Source of the DNA: Globisporangium splendens
Taxonomy: Eukaryota; Oomycota; Peronosporomycetes; Pythiales; Pythiaceae
Direction of reading: 5' to 3'
Assembly: GCA_006386115.1 (NCBI GenBank)
Contig: VFIW01000056.1
Coordinates: forward strand, 124,001-188,000
Length of the DNA: 64,000 nt
Position numbers and translations under genes: made by a program. Shown here piece after piece: positions 45,690-56,302 of the stretch (position 1 is its first letter; the number at the start of each line of letters is the position of its first letter). The notes beneath the pieces are model-generated. The model made no database searches and was not told the origin of the DNA. It saw nothing but the letters and a program-made list of their open reading frames with translations.

Positions 45690-48305
45690 ATGAGCAACGG
45701 TGTGGTGCACGGCGAGCTGACGCTCTTCGATTGCCCGCGCGTGCGCAGATCCGAGTACTGGCAGTTCATCCGGCTCGTGGCGCCGCGCAGAGACGATGAC
45801 GACGCACCCGCGGTACCGCCTGCCGGCCAGACCCACTGGCTCAGCCAGGACGCGACGGACGCGTTCTGCCTCAAGTGCCACAAGATGTTCCGCTTCCTCA
45901 AGGGTTCGAGCAACTCGGTGCGGCGCCACATGGAGCGCTTCCACATGGCCGAGCTGCTGCAGCACCGCGCGCAGTTCGAGACCGCGGCGGCAAAGGCCAG
46001 GAAGACGACGACGGCGACTGTGATCGGCGGCGCTGCGTCTGCAAGTAGCACCAAGGCGCTCAGGAAAGCGGTCAAGCGTCTGCATGCGAGCCCCCATAGC
46101 GCGTTGATGGTGCCACCGCCACCCGCCGCGTCATTGGAGAATCAAACACCAGCAACAGCGAGTGATCACCTTCTCCTCCTCGAAGGTGCGGTACCGGCGA
46201 CATCAAATGGCAGCACCAGCAGCACTGCCACGAGCAATGGCAGCAAGAAGCGACGCTCAGAGACCAGCTTTGGGTCCTTCGAGCAGCGCAACGCGAGCGA
46301 GCTGCTGGTCAAGTGGATTTGTCGCAACATGCGTCCGCTGTCGATCGTCCAGGAGCCAGGCTTTGCGGACTTTGTCGAGTACATCAGCGGCGACGGTGGT
46401 CATGCTGGCGTAGGGTACTCGCTGCCGAGTCTTGAAGCGCTGCAGCACCGACTCGAGTCGATGGCCGAGAACGCGAGGTTCGAGATCAAGCAGCGCGTGA
46501 AGAAAGAGGGTTCGACGACGCACTTCGCGCTCTCTGTCGACGTTTGGCGGACGCAAAGCACGCCGAAGGCAAGCAACGCAGCGAAAGAGACCAGAGCCAA
46601 TCCCGAGTTGTTCCTCGCACTTTCGTGCCACTTTTTGAACGAGGAGTTTGTCCGCAGCACGTGGACGCTCGGCGTGATCGCGCTGGGCAGGAACGGAAGC
46701 GATAATCAAGACGACGAGGCTACTGATGCTCTCGCGGAGAAATTGAACTCTGTGCTGCGGGCTTGCGGGTTGCAGCGGCAGCTGGTCACTTTGTGCTATC
46801 TGGCTGATGATGCGGCAGACACGCGGCTACCGAGTGCTGCCACTCGGCTGGGGCTTCAGTGCTTTCCAGATATCAAAGCGTCGCTGGAACGCATTTTGTC
46901 TTACGACACAGGACTCGTTCGGACTGCCATGCTCACTGATGAACAGAGAGCTGTGGGAGTACCACGAGAGATCGATGCGGACAGACCAAGTGTCGTTGAG
47001 AACGAGAGATGGTTGCAAGATGTCGGAACCTGTGGTGTTAACATTGTCAGAGCCCTCAAGGAACTGCAGACACTAGCACGCGGACTGAAAGACCACGCTG
47101 GCGCTGCAGAGAAACTGCAGCAGATCCACAGCAGCACACGCGGCGCAGCAAGCGGGATCGATTTTCCAAAGCTCTCTTCGCACGTATGCGAGACTTGGAC
47201 CGACGTTGTAGACTTCTTGTCACAAGCAGTGCTCTTGCAGCCTTGTATCAACTTGTTGTTTCGAAATGATGCATCATCCTCAGACAGTGGACACGCTCCA
47301 CGCTTTAGTATGGAACTCGCAAAGCCGTCCGTGCGAACGTGGTTCATCGCCGAAGCGTTGCTGTTGGTGCTTCGCCCTTTCCACGAGCTCAACGAAGTGC
47401 TGGTGACCGAAAAACGAGGGTGCTCGTTGCCATTTGTGCTGCCGTGCATATCGATGACAAGGCAGGAGCTGCGCCGAGAAAACCTGTTCAGTGAACTGAC
47501 AGCGCGGTATCTCAGCTCGACGAACGATGGTGTAAGCTCCGACGTGATCCGTGAGCTGCACGCGTTTCGAGATTTCGTGCTGCGTGCGTTTGGGCAGCAA
47601 TACGATGCGATTTGCGATGAGCTGCAATGGTGCACTGCGCTTGATCCTCGCTACGGGCGACTGCGACACGTGAGTGAAGAGGACCGAGAGCTGTGCAAAG
47701 CATCGCTCGTTGAGCGCGCGATGGAGCTGTTTGTGAGTCAGCTGCCTCCACCACCGCCTGCCACATCAAGTGACCCCCTCATGTCTGTTGATTTTGAGGG
47801 CGACATCATGTATGGTGTCGTGGAGCGTACACCCGCACCTGCACCAGCAGCAGTCGTGCAAGGAGGGGGACTCATGCATCGCCTGCTCTACGATGACGAG
47901 GAAGAGGTGGTGGGAGTGACCCCGGCGTCATCCGCATCGCCAGAATCGCTCTCTCGAGACGCGGAAATCGCACAAACGAGGGTATACGTCACCAACGAAG
48001 TGTCCATGTACGTGAGCGAGCACCAGATGCGCAAGACGCGGATCTCGTGCCCATTGCAGTGGTGGCAGGCTAACCGCGAGCGGTACCCGTTCTTGTCACC
48101 ACTGGCGCGCCTGTGGCTGAGCACTGTGGCATCCTCGTCACCGCTAGCGTCGGTGCCGTCGTCGTCGCTTCTTCGCCACGTGATCCCTCGAGAGCTTTGC
48201 GAGGAAACGCCGAGCCGTTCGTGGCAGAAAGCGACCACCGACATGATCTTTCTGCACACGACGATACTCCACGCCAATCGGACCGAGACGTCCATCTCGC
48301 TGTGA
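45690..48305 (+). CDS. BED-finger hAT-transposase-derived protein
   Basis: A single-exon frame of 871 residues from ATG 45690. The N-terminus has a BED-type finger (FCLKCHKMFRF, then RRHMERFH: C..C..H..H), which binds DNA. The middle resembles the RNase H-like core of hAT transposases (ALSVDVWRTQS, LFLALSCHFLNEEF, TWTLGVIALG, LCYLADDAADT). The C-terminal dimerisation region is recognisable up to CPLQWWQANRERYPFL and LARLWLSTVASSS. The expected following hAT signature is absent, replaced by a Ser/Pro run and scrambled sequence, so the end has probably shifted frame. It could be a domesticated protein or a dying transposase. A tail-to-tail second copy of its 3' end follows at 48325-48610. Confidence 0.7.
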   Translation: MSNGVVHGELTLFDCPRVRRSEYWQFIRLVAPRRDDDDAPAVPPAGQTHWLSQDATDAFCLKCHKMFRFLKGSSNSVRRHMERFHMAELLQHRAQFETAAAKARKTTTATVIGGAASASSTKALRKAVKRLHASPHSALMVPPPPAASLENQTPATASDHLLLLEGAVPATSNGSTSSTATSNGSKKRRSETSFGSFEQRNASELLVKWICRNMRPLSIVQEPGFADFVEYISGDGGHAGVGYSLPSLEALQHRLESMAENARFEIKQRVKKEGSTTHFALSVDVWRTQSTPKASNAAKETRANPELFLALSCHFLNEEFVRSTWTLGVIALGRNGSDNQDDEATDALAEKLNSVLRACGLQRQLVTLCYLADDAADTRLPSAATRLGLQCFPDIKASLERILSYDTGLVRTAMLTDEQRAVGVPREIDADRPSVVENERWLQDVGTCGVNIVRALKELQTLARGLKDHAGAAEKLQQIHSSTRGAASGIDFPKLSSHVCETWTDVVDFLSQAVLLQPCINLLFRNDASSSDSGHAPRFSMELAKPSVRTWFIAEALLLVLRPFHELNEVLVTEKRGCSLPFVLPCISMTRQELRRENLFSELTARYLSSTNDGVSSDVIRELHAFRDFVLRAFGQQYDAICDELQWCTALDPRYGRLRHVSEEDRELCKASLVERAMELFVSQLPPPPPATSSDPLMSVDFEGDIMYGVVERTPAPAPAAVVQGGGLMHRLLYDDEEEVVGVTPASSASPESLSRDAEIAQTRVYVTNEVSMYVSEHQMRKTRISCPLQWWQANRERYPFLSPLARLWLSTVASSSPLASVPSSSLLRHVIPRELCEETPSRSWQKATTDMIFLHTTILHANRTETSISL

Positions 48306-48324
48306 CGCTTTCGTGCTTTCGATT

Positions 48325-48610
48325 CTATCCACTTGATCCCAGAAGGAATGGTCCCCACCCGGTCGACACTGGCGCATGAGAAACCACGCCGGCGGTCGCT
48401 TCCTGCCACGAATGGCTCGGCATTTCCTCGCAAAGTTCTCTACGTGGTGAAGGAGTGACGACGACGAGGGAACCGACGCTAGCGGTGATGAAGAGACCAT
48501 GGTGCCCAGTCCCCAGCGCTCGGTTGGCCTGCCATCACTGCAATGGACACGTACCTGTGGTCGCTCACATCCATGGATGATACTTCAGCAATGACGTACA
48601 GTGTATCCCG
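48325..48610 (-). pseudogene. Inverted duplicate of the BED/hAT 3' end
   Basis: Minus-strand sequence repeats plus-strand 47985-48290 at roughly 80% identity with indels (for example CCATTGCAGTGATGGCAGGC, then TCACCGCTAGCGTCGGT, then CTTTGCGAGGAAATGCCGAG). It lacks about 40 bp present in the plus copy. Codons for EVSSMDVSDH and AVMAGQ face EVSMYVSEHQ and QWWQAN of the gene. The two copies form a palindrome with its centre near 48310. This is probably a relic of a second hAT-like element in tail-to-tail arrangement. Confidence 0.65.
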
Positions 48611-49260
48611 TCGTTTGTACGATGCACAACGAACGACTGCCCTCCACAGCTCCATTGCAATTCTTTCACACGCTCTTTTAGAAAGAACTCTTCTCATACT
48701 GCCAAATGCTGTCGTAGTATTCTCAAAAACTGCGCTTCTCTTTCTTTCCAGACTCGCAGGAACAGCTACTGCTGTCCTTCTCTGCTGAAAAGTTGAGTCA
48801 GGCGTGCGGTGCCTCAGCGCACAGTTGAAGTGACTGTGGCATCCGGAATCGCGTGGCACGTTCGCGCATCCCATGTGGCGTCGTCAGCAAGCCAGTCTGC
48901 AAAATGGCGCGTTTATAATAATTTCGAAAAAGCACGGCAATGTTTCTGTTTATTTATTCCATGGCCAGCATTTCTTTCGAAGACTCGAACTTTATCGAAT
49001 GTTCACAGTACATGCTGATTAATCTCGAGTTTGATTCTCGCGAGTTCAGTGCGCAGAGGAGTGGAAGGTAAAGGAGGCGCGAGTCACGCGCCTGAATCCC
49101 AGATGGCGGCGCGCGGTTTCTCCCGGAAAGCGGTTGTCGTTGAGCGCATTCGACTGGCTTCCCCTTCGTCCATGAGCCTCACCTCTGCGGCCAGCATCAT
49201 ATCTCAACTGGTCATTTCCATCTCCGCCGGTGAACGAACACCAGATCGAATATCGCGAAT
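48611..49260. other. Intergenic spacer
   Basis: No supported gene. The first about 60 bp may extend the inverted hAT relic (minus strand, weak similarity). The last 200 bp upstream of ATG 49261 should hold the promoter of the elicitin-like gene; no clear core element recognised. Confidence 0.5.
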
Positions 49261-50709
49261 ATGATGCGCTTGCTTGCTGTGCTGATGGCGCTGGCACTGC
49301 CGGCGCAGTGCGTGAATGGCGCCGCCTGCGCCAGCGACGTGCTCGTGAACGCGTTCAAGGGACTGAACGTCAACACGGAGCTCGTGAGCTGCATGACGGA
49401 CAACAAGTTCAACGCCGCGCTCTCGGGTCAAGTGGACCTCGCGAGCGTGAAGCAGGGCTCGACGCCCGACGAGATCAACAAGATCTGCCACGCGAGCGCG
49501 TGCCTTAAAGTCGTGGCCACGATCATTGGCAGCAAGAACTTCGACATGACCGACTGCACGGTGGGCGACGGCATCGTGATCAAGAACGAGCTGCTCAAGC
49601 TCGACGAGGCATGCAAGCTGATCAACTCGGCCGCGAGCAAACCAGGCAACAGCGGATCAGCTGCTAGTAACGCGTCTACGATTTACACGCTTGCGCCGTC
49701 AGGAACGTCAGCTCCCGCGCCGTCGGTGGTGCCAACGCCGTCTTCGGGCTCGCCGTCACCAACGCCAACGTCAATACCATCGTCATCACCGTCGTCTTCA
49801 CCATCGCCAGCTCCAACTCCAGCTCCATCTCCAACCCCTACTCCAACGCCAACACCAGTACCGACGCCAACACCACAAGGAAGCTCCACTCCAGTGCCTA
49901 CGCCACAGTCGGCACCTTCGCCAGCACCGACTCCAGCGGTGCCTAGCTCGACTCCTACACCAGCACCTACTCCGTCATCGGCACCATCACCCACCCCAAC
50001 TGGCGTTGTCCAAACGCCAGCTCCAACGCCAGCTCCAACACCAGCTCCAGGAAAGGTTTCTCCAGCGTCGACGGCGCCATCCAGCTCTGCTCCAGCTCCA
50101 ACTAGCGCTGCTCCCGCTCCAACTAGCGCTACTCCAGGACCAACCAGTGCTGCTCCATCTCCAACGAACGCTGTTCCAGTGCCAAGTACGGCTGCTCCAG
50201 CTCCAACGAACGCTGCGCAATCACCAACTAGCGCTGCTCCGTCGACAACTGCCAAGCCTGCGGCAACAAGCTTGCCTATAGTTGTTGCTGTACCACCAGC
50301 TCCTACCACGTCTGCTCCGGCGACTCCAGCTACCTCATCACCAACAACGTCGACGCCAGCGGCTATCTCGACTCCAGCTTCGAAGCCAAGTTCTCCGCAG
50401 CCAGCGAGTACTACCGCTGCTCCAGCTGCCACGGATGCTCCGAAGACCACGCCCGCGGCAACCACTGGTAGCAGCTACCCTGCCACTCCTACTACGACGA
50501 CGTCTGGCAACGGCTCGGGATCGAAGCCAAGTGCTGCGCAGATCTCTGCCGGATTCAGTGATCTGGAGCCTGCAAGCCCTGAAAAAGTGCACGGAGCAGA
50601 TCTCACTGCGGCCACGCCTGCACCATCGGTAGTGAAGAAACCGGCATCGGCCAGCGACGACGACGATGATGATGATGATGATGACAACGTCGGGCTTCAC
50701 TGCGTTTAA
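49261..50709 (+). CDS. Elicitin-like secreted protein with long Pro/Ser/Thr tail
   Basis: 482 residues. Residues 1-20 are a signal peptide ([14 protein letters not shown], cleavage near VNG-AA). Residues 21-125 are an elicitin fold: six core cysteines C23, C44, C76, C81, C99, C118, with the [15 protein letters not shown] and MTDCTV contexts. Spacing differs from the classic 98-residue elicitins, so this is an elicitin-like (ELL) member. Elicitins bind sterols and are recognised by plants. Residues about 135-440 are a Pro/Ser/Thr/Ala tail rich in PTP and SAAP units, a likely O-glycosylated, wall-spanning stalk. The end has an uninterrupted run of ten Asp and NVGLHCV, with no hydrophobic GPI-type tail. 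Single exon. The tail is repeat-rich and prone to length change. Confidence 0.93.
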   Translation: MMRLLAVLMALALPAQCVNGAACASDVLVNAFKGLNVNTELVSCMTDNKFNAALSGQVDLASVKQGSTPDEINKICHASACLKVVATIIGSKNFDMTDCTVGDGIVIKNELLKLDEACKLINSAASKPGNSGSAASNASTIYTLAPSGTSAPAPSVVPTPSSGSPSPTPTSIPSSSPSSSPSPAPTPAPSPTPTPTPTPVPTPTPQGSSTPVPTPQSAPSPAPTPAVPSSTPTPAPTPSSAPSPTPTGVVQTPAPTPAPTPAPGKVSPASTAPSSSAPAPTSAAPAPTSATPGPTSAAPSPTNAVPVPSTAAPAPTNAAQSPTSAAPSTTAKPAATSLPIVVAVPPAPTTSAPATPATSSPTTSTPAAISTPASKPSSPQPASTTAAPAATDAPKTTPAATTGSSYPATPTTTTSGNGSGSKPSAAQISAGFSDLEPASPEKVHGADLTAATPAPSVVKKPASASDDDDDDDDDDNVGLHCV

Positions 50710-51309
50710 AGAGCAGCTCTTTTCCGAGGAAACGAGGAAGTCTGTAGGCTGAGTGCATATAAACCTTTTGTGTGAGAGTTTTGTTGATAACTTCATTTCA
50801 TAAAGCAGGCGGGATAAGAGTGTTATGTATGCAGCAGGCTTGAAATGAATTGCGTTTGATGTCACTTTGGTGTTGCAAAATTCGTGCTGAGCTTCTTTTC
50901 ATATATCGACATGCACTTCACCAGATGCATCACATCGGCGTCCGACGAACTGATAAACAACACTCGTCAAGCTGTTCTTTAGCATGAGACCGTCACAACC
51001 AGTTGGCGTTCCACTCATCCATTTCCAATTTGAGAAGCTCAAAGCACCAAGTCTAGTGGGGTCTCATCCACTTTCATCAAGAAGTCAGCATGCGAAATGG
51101 GCGACGACTGAGACCGTGCCACAAATAAAACCCGATTTAGCATCATATGGTTTGAACAACTCAAGAATAACCCAACTCGGTCAAAGTGCTTCAGGTTTAT
51201 TGCTCTTGTGTCACCGAGACAAACGACACACCCAGACTATGCAAAAACGAAGGCTCGCACTTAAGCGGAACATCACCACCAACCATTTGGACACCAGACA
51301 ATTTGAAAG
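50710..51309. other. Intergenic spacer between elicitin-like gene and PRORP
   Basis: About 600 bp with no supported gene. One frame crosses into the next gene's first exon but has no recognisable domain. Likely 3' UTR of the upstream gene and promoter of the next. Confidence 0.5.
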
Positions 51310-53173
51310 ATGGCGAGCGTCACGAAGCGTCCGCTCGAGGATGGCGGCGTCGACGCCGACGGCAACGCGCATGGTGAGCGCACTGTGCATGGAGCCCAGC
51401 GAATGCGTGCAATAGGAGCTTGATCCGAAGCTCACGCCTGTGCCTTGTATGTCTTGATTATTATTACTATTATAATGCAGCAGCAGCAAAGGTGGCGCAG
51501 CAGCAGAAGCCCAAGAAAGCAAGACGGTTGCGGAACCAGGTGCGCCACCCATCTCATGGAGAGAGATGGCAATCGAGGACACAATGAATGCTCGACTATT
51601 GGTATTGTGGTTGATCGCATATGGGCAAGCGCGTTTACTGCTTCTATTGTGCTGCTTGCTGTTTGTCTGGTGTGTTTAGAGTCCCGAGCAGCGCATTTTG
51701 GCCGAGTACCGCATACAGATTGAGGCGTGCGCGCGCACAACCGACGCGCTCGGCGCACTGGCGCTGTACAAGAAGATGAAGGAGGAGAGCGTGGTGCCGA
51801 GCGCGTACATCTTCCGCGTGCTTATCAGCATTTGCGTCAAGGCAGAGCAGTCGACGGAACTCATGACCGACATCTTCCAGGTGTACGAGGACATGAAGGC
51901 GGACACGGCGTTCAGCAAGGGCATCGACGAGACGATCTACAGCGCGCTGGTCAAGCTGTGCAGCAAGGCGGGCGACTTCGAGCGCTGCCACGCGCTCATC
52001 GCAGAGCTCGAGACCAAGAGCGTTTTGCCCAAGTTGCGCACGTTTGCGCCGCTGCTGCACGCGTACAGCGAGGCTGGGGACCTGGAAAAGTGCCTCTGGA
52101 CGCAGAGCAAGCTCGTGGAGCACAGCGTGGAGCTCACGGAGCCCGAGTACCTTTCGCTGCTGAAGGTGTGCACAACGAATGGCGACGCGACGCAGTTCTA
52201 CGCGATTCTGGACCAGTACATCGACACCGTGTTGCAACCGGATCGAAGCGCCTGGGACGTGCTCAAAGAGTGGTTCCAGAGCGAGGCGGCCCAGGAGGAG
52301 GGGAAGAAGTGGACGTGCACCGTCGGAACTGTGGACGACAAGGGTGTCTGCTCCGTGACTGGGGACCAGCTGCAGTCGATCGAACTGCCACCGGCGCTCG
52401 AAGCAGAGCTGCTGGAGAAGGTATCGTGCGTGAAAATGGGCTGTAAGCTGTTGTGGATATGCAGAGACTCACCTTGCACTTGTGTCATTCTTTAGATTGA
52501 GAGCCTCGTGACGACGGACGAGAAGCGCACGACGCAGTGGGGAGAGTTCAAGACGTGGCTGGACGAGCATGGCCCGTTTGACGTCGTCATCGACGCGGCC
52601 AACGTGGGCTACTTCAACCAGAACTACGAAGGGTACGTCGTCGTCCCTTTGCCATCTATTTCCCTCCTCCATATCGACTAACGAAACCACATGTGAAAAC
52701 GAAACAGCGGCGGCTTCAACTACAAGCAGATCGAGACGCTGCTGACGCACTACGAGCAGCAACAGAAGCGCGTGCTCATCGTGCTGCACAAGCGGCGCAC
52801 GACGGACGAGCAGGTGCCAGCGGAGCACCGCGCGATGGTGGCGCAGTGGGCGGAGCGCTGCATCATGTTCAACTGCCTGCCAGGCAACAACGACGACTGG
52901 TACTGGTTGTACGCAGCCGTGCGGTTCGGCGGGCGCACGCTCGCGGTCACGAACGACGAGATGCGCGACCACCACTTCCAGATGATCCACGACCGCGCGT
53001 TCTCGCGCTGGAAGGAGCGCCACCAGACGCACTACGAGGTCAACGGCAGCACGCGCTGGCAGGTCAAGGAGCCCACACCGTTCTCCATTCGGCCGCAGCG
53101 CATCGGCGAGAAGTGGCATTTCCCATGTACTGATTCGAGTGAATGGCTGTGCGTGGCGTTAGAAAGGCTTTAG
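51310..53173 (+). CDS. Proteinaceous RNase P (PRORP)
   Basis: Protein-only RNase P, which removes 5' leaders from precursor tRNAs. Exons 51310-51373, 51481-51539, 51680-52420, 52496-52632, 52708-53173 with GT-AG introns give 488 residues. The N-terminus is short and Lys/Arg-rich (QKPKKARRLRNQ), with no obvious organelle presequence, so it may be nuclear. Residues about 45-260 are pentatricopeptide-like helical repeats (ALALYKKMKEESVVPSAYIF, TIYSALVKLCSKAGDF). A CTVG...GVCSVTG pair and the late H and C residues (WHFPCTDSSEWLC) fit the structural zinc site. The NYN metallonuclease has four acidic residues at D321 (VVIDAANVG), D396, D397 (GNNDDWYWL) and D417 (VTNDEMRDHH), matching in order and nearly in spacing the four catalytic aspartates of Arabidopsis PRORP1. 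Confidence 0.93.
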
Positions 53174-54123
53174 AAACGAGGTAGAGACGCGGTAGTCAAA
53201 AAACGAAGTCGGAATGTGAGTCTGGGTTGTTTGAGAAATTTCTGAAAAGTGTGTGTGTGTGTGTGTGTGTGCGGGGTCTTCTTTTGCGGTGCTTGCTGCT
53301 GTGCAGAAGGATACACATGCGGTTACGCTCGTTCTGTCATGCTGTTGGCTAATTCACGCAATTTGGTTCACAAACAACACACAAGCAGCAATTCGCCATA
53401 TGAAATCTTGAATCGCGTTACTGTAAAATGGGTTGGTGGGCTCAAGACGCAGGATCTTCTGATTCCAGCGACCTTTTGGATCCTGATACCCTCTCTAGTG
53501 TACGTAACGATCTAGCAGAATGATATCTACCTACACTAACCATGATGTGCCGATCTTTTCAGTCGCGCAATGTCCTCTTTATGATGCAATGAACCCTTTC
53601 TAAGTATCGCCACGCATTATGCGAGCAAAGATCGGCGCACGTGCACTGCCTCTTTGCCAAGGGGTTAGGGAGCCGGCAATTTTCTTGAAGCGGGAGATGG
53701 TGTTGTGTGTGTGTTGTGTGTTGAGGTGGTTTGCAGGAACCGCAATTGGGAGGGGGGGAAGGGAAGGGAACCGGGAAGGCGGAGAACAGAGAAAGGGGAG
53801 AGGGAGCGAGGGAAGCGAGCGCGCGCAGTTCTTTCTGTCTGTCGCTGGTTTTTCCAGCAATTGTTGTCTGCAAGTGCTGTTTGCAATTGTCGGCAAGCGT
53901 GTATTTCGGAAGCGCGCGCGCGAGGGAGAACAAGAGAACAAATAAACAAAGAGGAATAAAGAGAGAGAAGCCGCCGCGAGGTCCTGTGGTGAGAGCGTCC
54001 GGCGCGAACGGCCCCGCAATTCCATCAACACCCACCCCCAGCTATATATCCCACACAAACAGACCCAAGACACCGCTTATATAAACCACACAGCACAAAG
54101 GGACCGCACAGGAGACTGCATGG
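53174..54123. other. Intergenic spacer with (GT)n and purine-rich stretch
   Basis: It holds a dinucleotide repeat (GT)11 at about 53249-53271 and a purine-rich segment (GGGAAGGGAA type) around 53745-53830. Minus and plus frames here are low-complexity and without motifs. No gene supported. Confidence 0.5.
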
Positions 54124-55855
54124 ATGGGGAACTCATGCACGCGCAGCGAGGTACGCTTTCTATATGAGTGCATGCAGAAGTGCATATGGAGCGAGTGTGC
54201 GTGCGTCTATATGGATGAATTGTTTATCTAACTGAATGAATGGTGTGTGCCAATGAACAGAATCAGGTGATTCTCAGTGAACAACACCCGCGTGCCCACA
54301 ACAGGTTCGTCTTCATCACGTATATGGCAAAGGATATGGAAACGTGAGGCTTACGCGTATGTAAATGCATAAACAGGGACGCAGCGAATGCAGAGCGCGG
54401 TCGGTGGTCGGCGCCAGAGGCGGTGGAGAGCGTCGATCTGGACACGCTGTTGGCTGCGCCGTCGCCGTCTCCGCAGCAGCAGCGGAGGAAAAAGTACGAA
54501 CGCACGCCAGACGCAGGGAAAGACTTGATACGCGCCTTTGCAATATGTCCTAATGGCTTCCTCTATTGTGTTGTGTGCAGACCAAAGTCCAAGAGCGAAA
54601 AGTCCCGTTTCCACTGGACCGCGGGCGACAACCAGCCGATCGACCTGGACGCTGCGATCGAAGCAGACTCAGGCAACGGGTACGCTTCTACTTCATGCGT
54701 CTTGTATGCATATGTGCGACTGCTAACAGAGCTCTGCGTGCATTTTGATAACCACAGCAGTAAGAAGACTTCATTTCGTAACAACAATGCAAATGGGCGG
54801 CGAGCAGTGCCGCCGCCGCGGCGCAACGACCTGCGGCGGAAGTCCACGTCCAACGACGACATGGATTACCACTCGTACGACGACCCCGGGTACATGGCGG
54901 CGGACCACAACATCGAGCTCATGCACTTCGACAGCGACTGCATCCTGGGCAGCCCGCTCAACTCGCCGTCGGTGATCCACGCGCGCTGGGGCGAGCCCGT
55001 GGACGACCCGGACGAGGAGTCTGTGTGCACCGATTTCCGGCCAAACCCGTTCAAGCTCGGCTTCTGCGTCAACTGCCAGAAACAGCACGATGTCACAGCG
55101 GGTGGCGACGTGGTGTCGGAGAAGAACTACAAGAAGATTGCGCGGCCCGTGGTGTCCAAGACAGCAGCCAACGCGCTCGACAACCCGGCCGCCCTGGAGA
55201 ACGCGCCCGCACCCAAGGAGAACCGCGAGTCGGACGTGGACCTCGCGGCGCTGCTCGCTCAACGGCGAGATATTCTGCTCAAGCTCGGCAAGCTCGAGCA
55301 GGAGAAGGCGATGCGCGCCACGACCCACATACCCAAGAGCTCCATAAAGAGTACCATAGGTACGTGATTTGTGTGTTTATTTAAATACATGGTGACGTTG
55401 TGACGACATGCTGACTTGTGTGCCACATACACAATCGCACACATGCAGATCCACCGACGCGCCACACGATGTTCCTGTCCGAGTCGGGCAACAACACGTC
55501 TCTGGGTAAACAACTCGCGGCCATCGCCGTTTAAGCATGTTTTTCTCTCTATGTAGTCTCCATACCACCCTCTCCATGTACAACGAGGCAACCGAACTGA
55601 ACTTTTTTCCGCTTCCACCGTCTATGTCCATGTGTGTGTGTCTGTATGTATTGTGGTTGTATAGCAAATCTGCGGCGCATGCCGTCGCACGGGCGGCCGA
55701 CGTCCGGACCGCAGAGCCTCGTGGTGAACCGCGCGTCGTCCGTGGCGCTGGGTGTGCTGTCGCCGCGCCTGGCGCCGTCGTCCATGTACTCGAAGAGCGT
55801 GAGCGTCGGCGGCTACCTGGACGACGAGGAGCCCGCGCAGAACGACTGGTTATAA
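54124..55855 (+). CDS. Hypothetical protein with N-myristoylation-type start (MGNSC)
   Basis: Not recognised. Exons 54124-54150, 54261-54304, 54377-54493, 54581-54679, 54758-55359, 55449-55505, 55665-55855, all GT-AG with matching phases, give 378 residues. The first exon encodes MGNSCTRSE; the alternative upstream ATG at 54119 does not splice in frame. Gly2-Asn3-Ser4-Cys5 is a typical acceptor for N-myristoylation plus palmitoylation, so the protein should sit on membranes. Other features: acidic and Asn-rich segments, a small Cys/His patch (PNPFKLGFCVNCQKQHDV) that could bind metal, a helical stretch LLAQRRDILLKLGKLEQEK, and a Ser/Pro-rich tail. Retaining the fifth or sixth intron ends the protein early, so isoforms are possible. 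Function unknown. Confidence 0.75.
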
Positions 55856-56302
55856 ATCCATTTTGCGATATGGATCCCCCTGTAGAAATAGTAGTGACGA
55901 TGGCAGAAGAAGGCCAAGTGCGCGAGTGAGTTTAGTTTTGGAGCTGTTTTCTTTTTCTTTCTTTTCTTTTTGCCAGCAGGACCCCAAGAGAGTGGGTAAC
56001 GAACGGCAGCTAATATTGTAATATGAAACCAACAGAAAAAAAAAAAAAGCAGAGCATTGAAACATGACAAAGAGCGACGCTTGAAGATTGCCTTTTGCGC
56101 ATGTTTGTTGTTTGCAGATGTATGCGGTTTGGTCGTTGGGTTGTGGTGGTGCACGCCGCATACAAAACTCAAGTGGCACGTCCGCACATTGTTTGTTTGT
56201 GCGGCAGGGTGTAAGCAACAGCACAATCCTGCAGCACTTGCGACTTGTCGACGCATAAACACCACATGGCCCGCGCGCACCATAAACTCGCTGACTCACC
56301 GC
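55856..56302. other. Intergenic spacer
   Basis: T-rich and A-rich runs (56035-56048 is an A run). No coding motif. Presumably 3' UTR of the upstream gene and promoter of the armadillo gene. Confidence 0.5.

Noticed and set aside
49683..50465. Gly/Val/Ala-rich minus-strand frame of 260 codons opposite the elicitin tail
   Set aside because: It is the complement of Pro/Ser/Thr/Ala codons in the repeat tail, so low-complexity and not a gene.
50984..51415. Plus-strand frame of 143 codons before PRORP
   Set aside because: It has no recognisable motif and overlaps the first PRORP exon in another frame.
53559..54084. Several overlapping frames on both strands around the purine-rich spacer
   Set aside because: Low-complexity Arg/Glu/Gly or Pro/Ser/Leu translations from a GGA-rich tract; no splice structure or motif.
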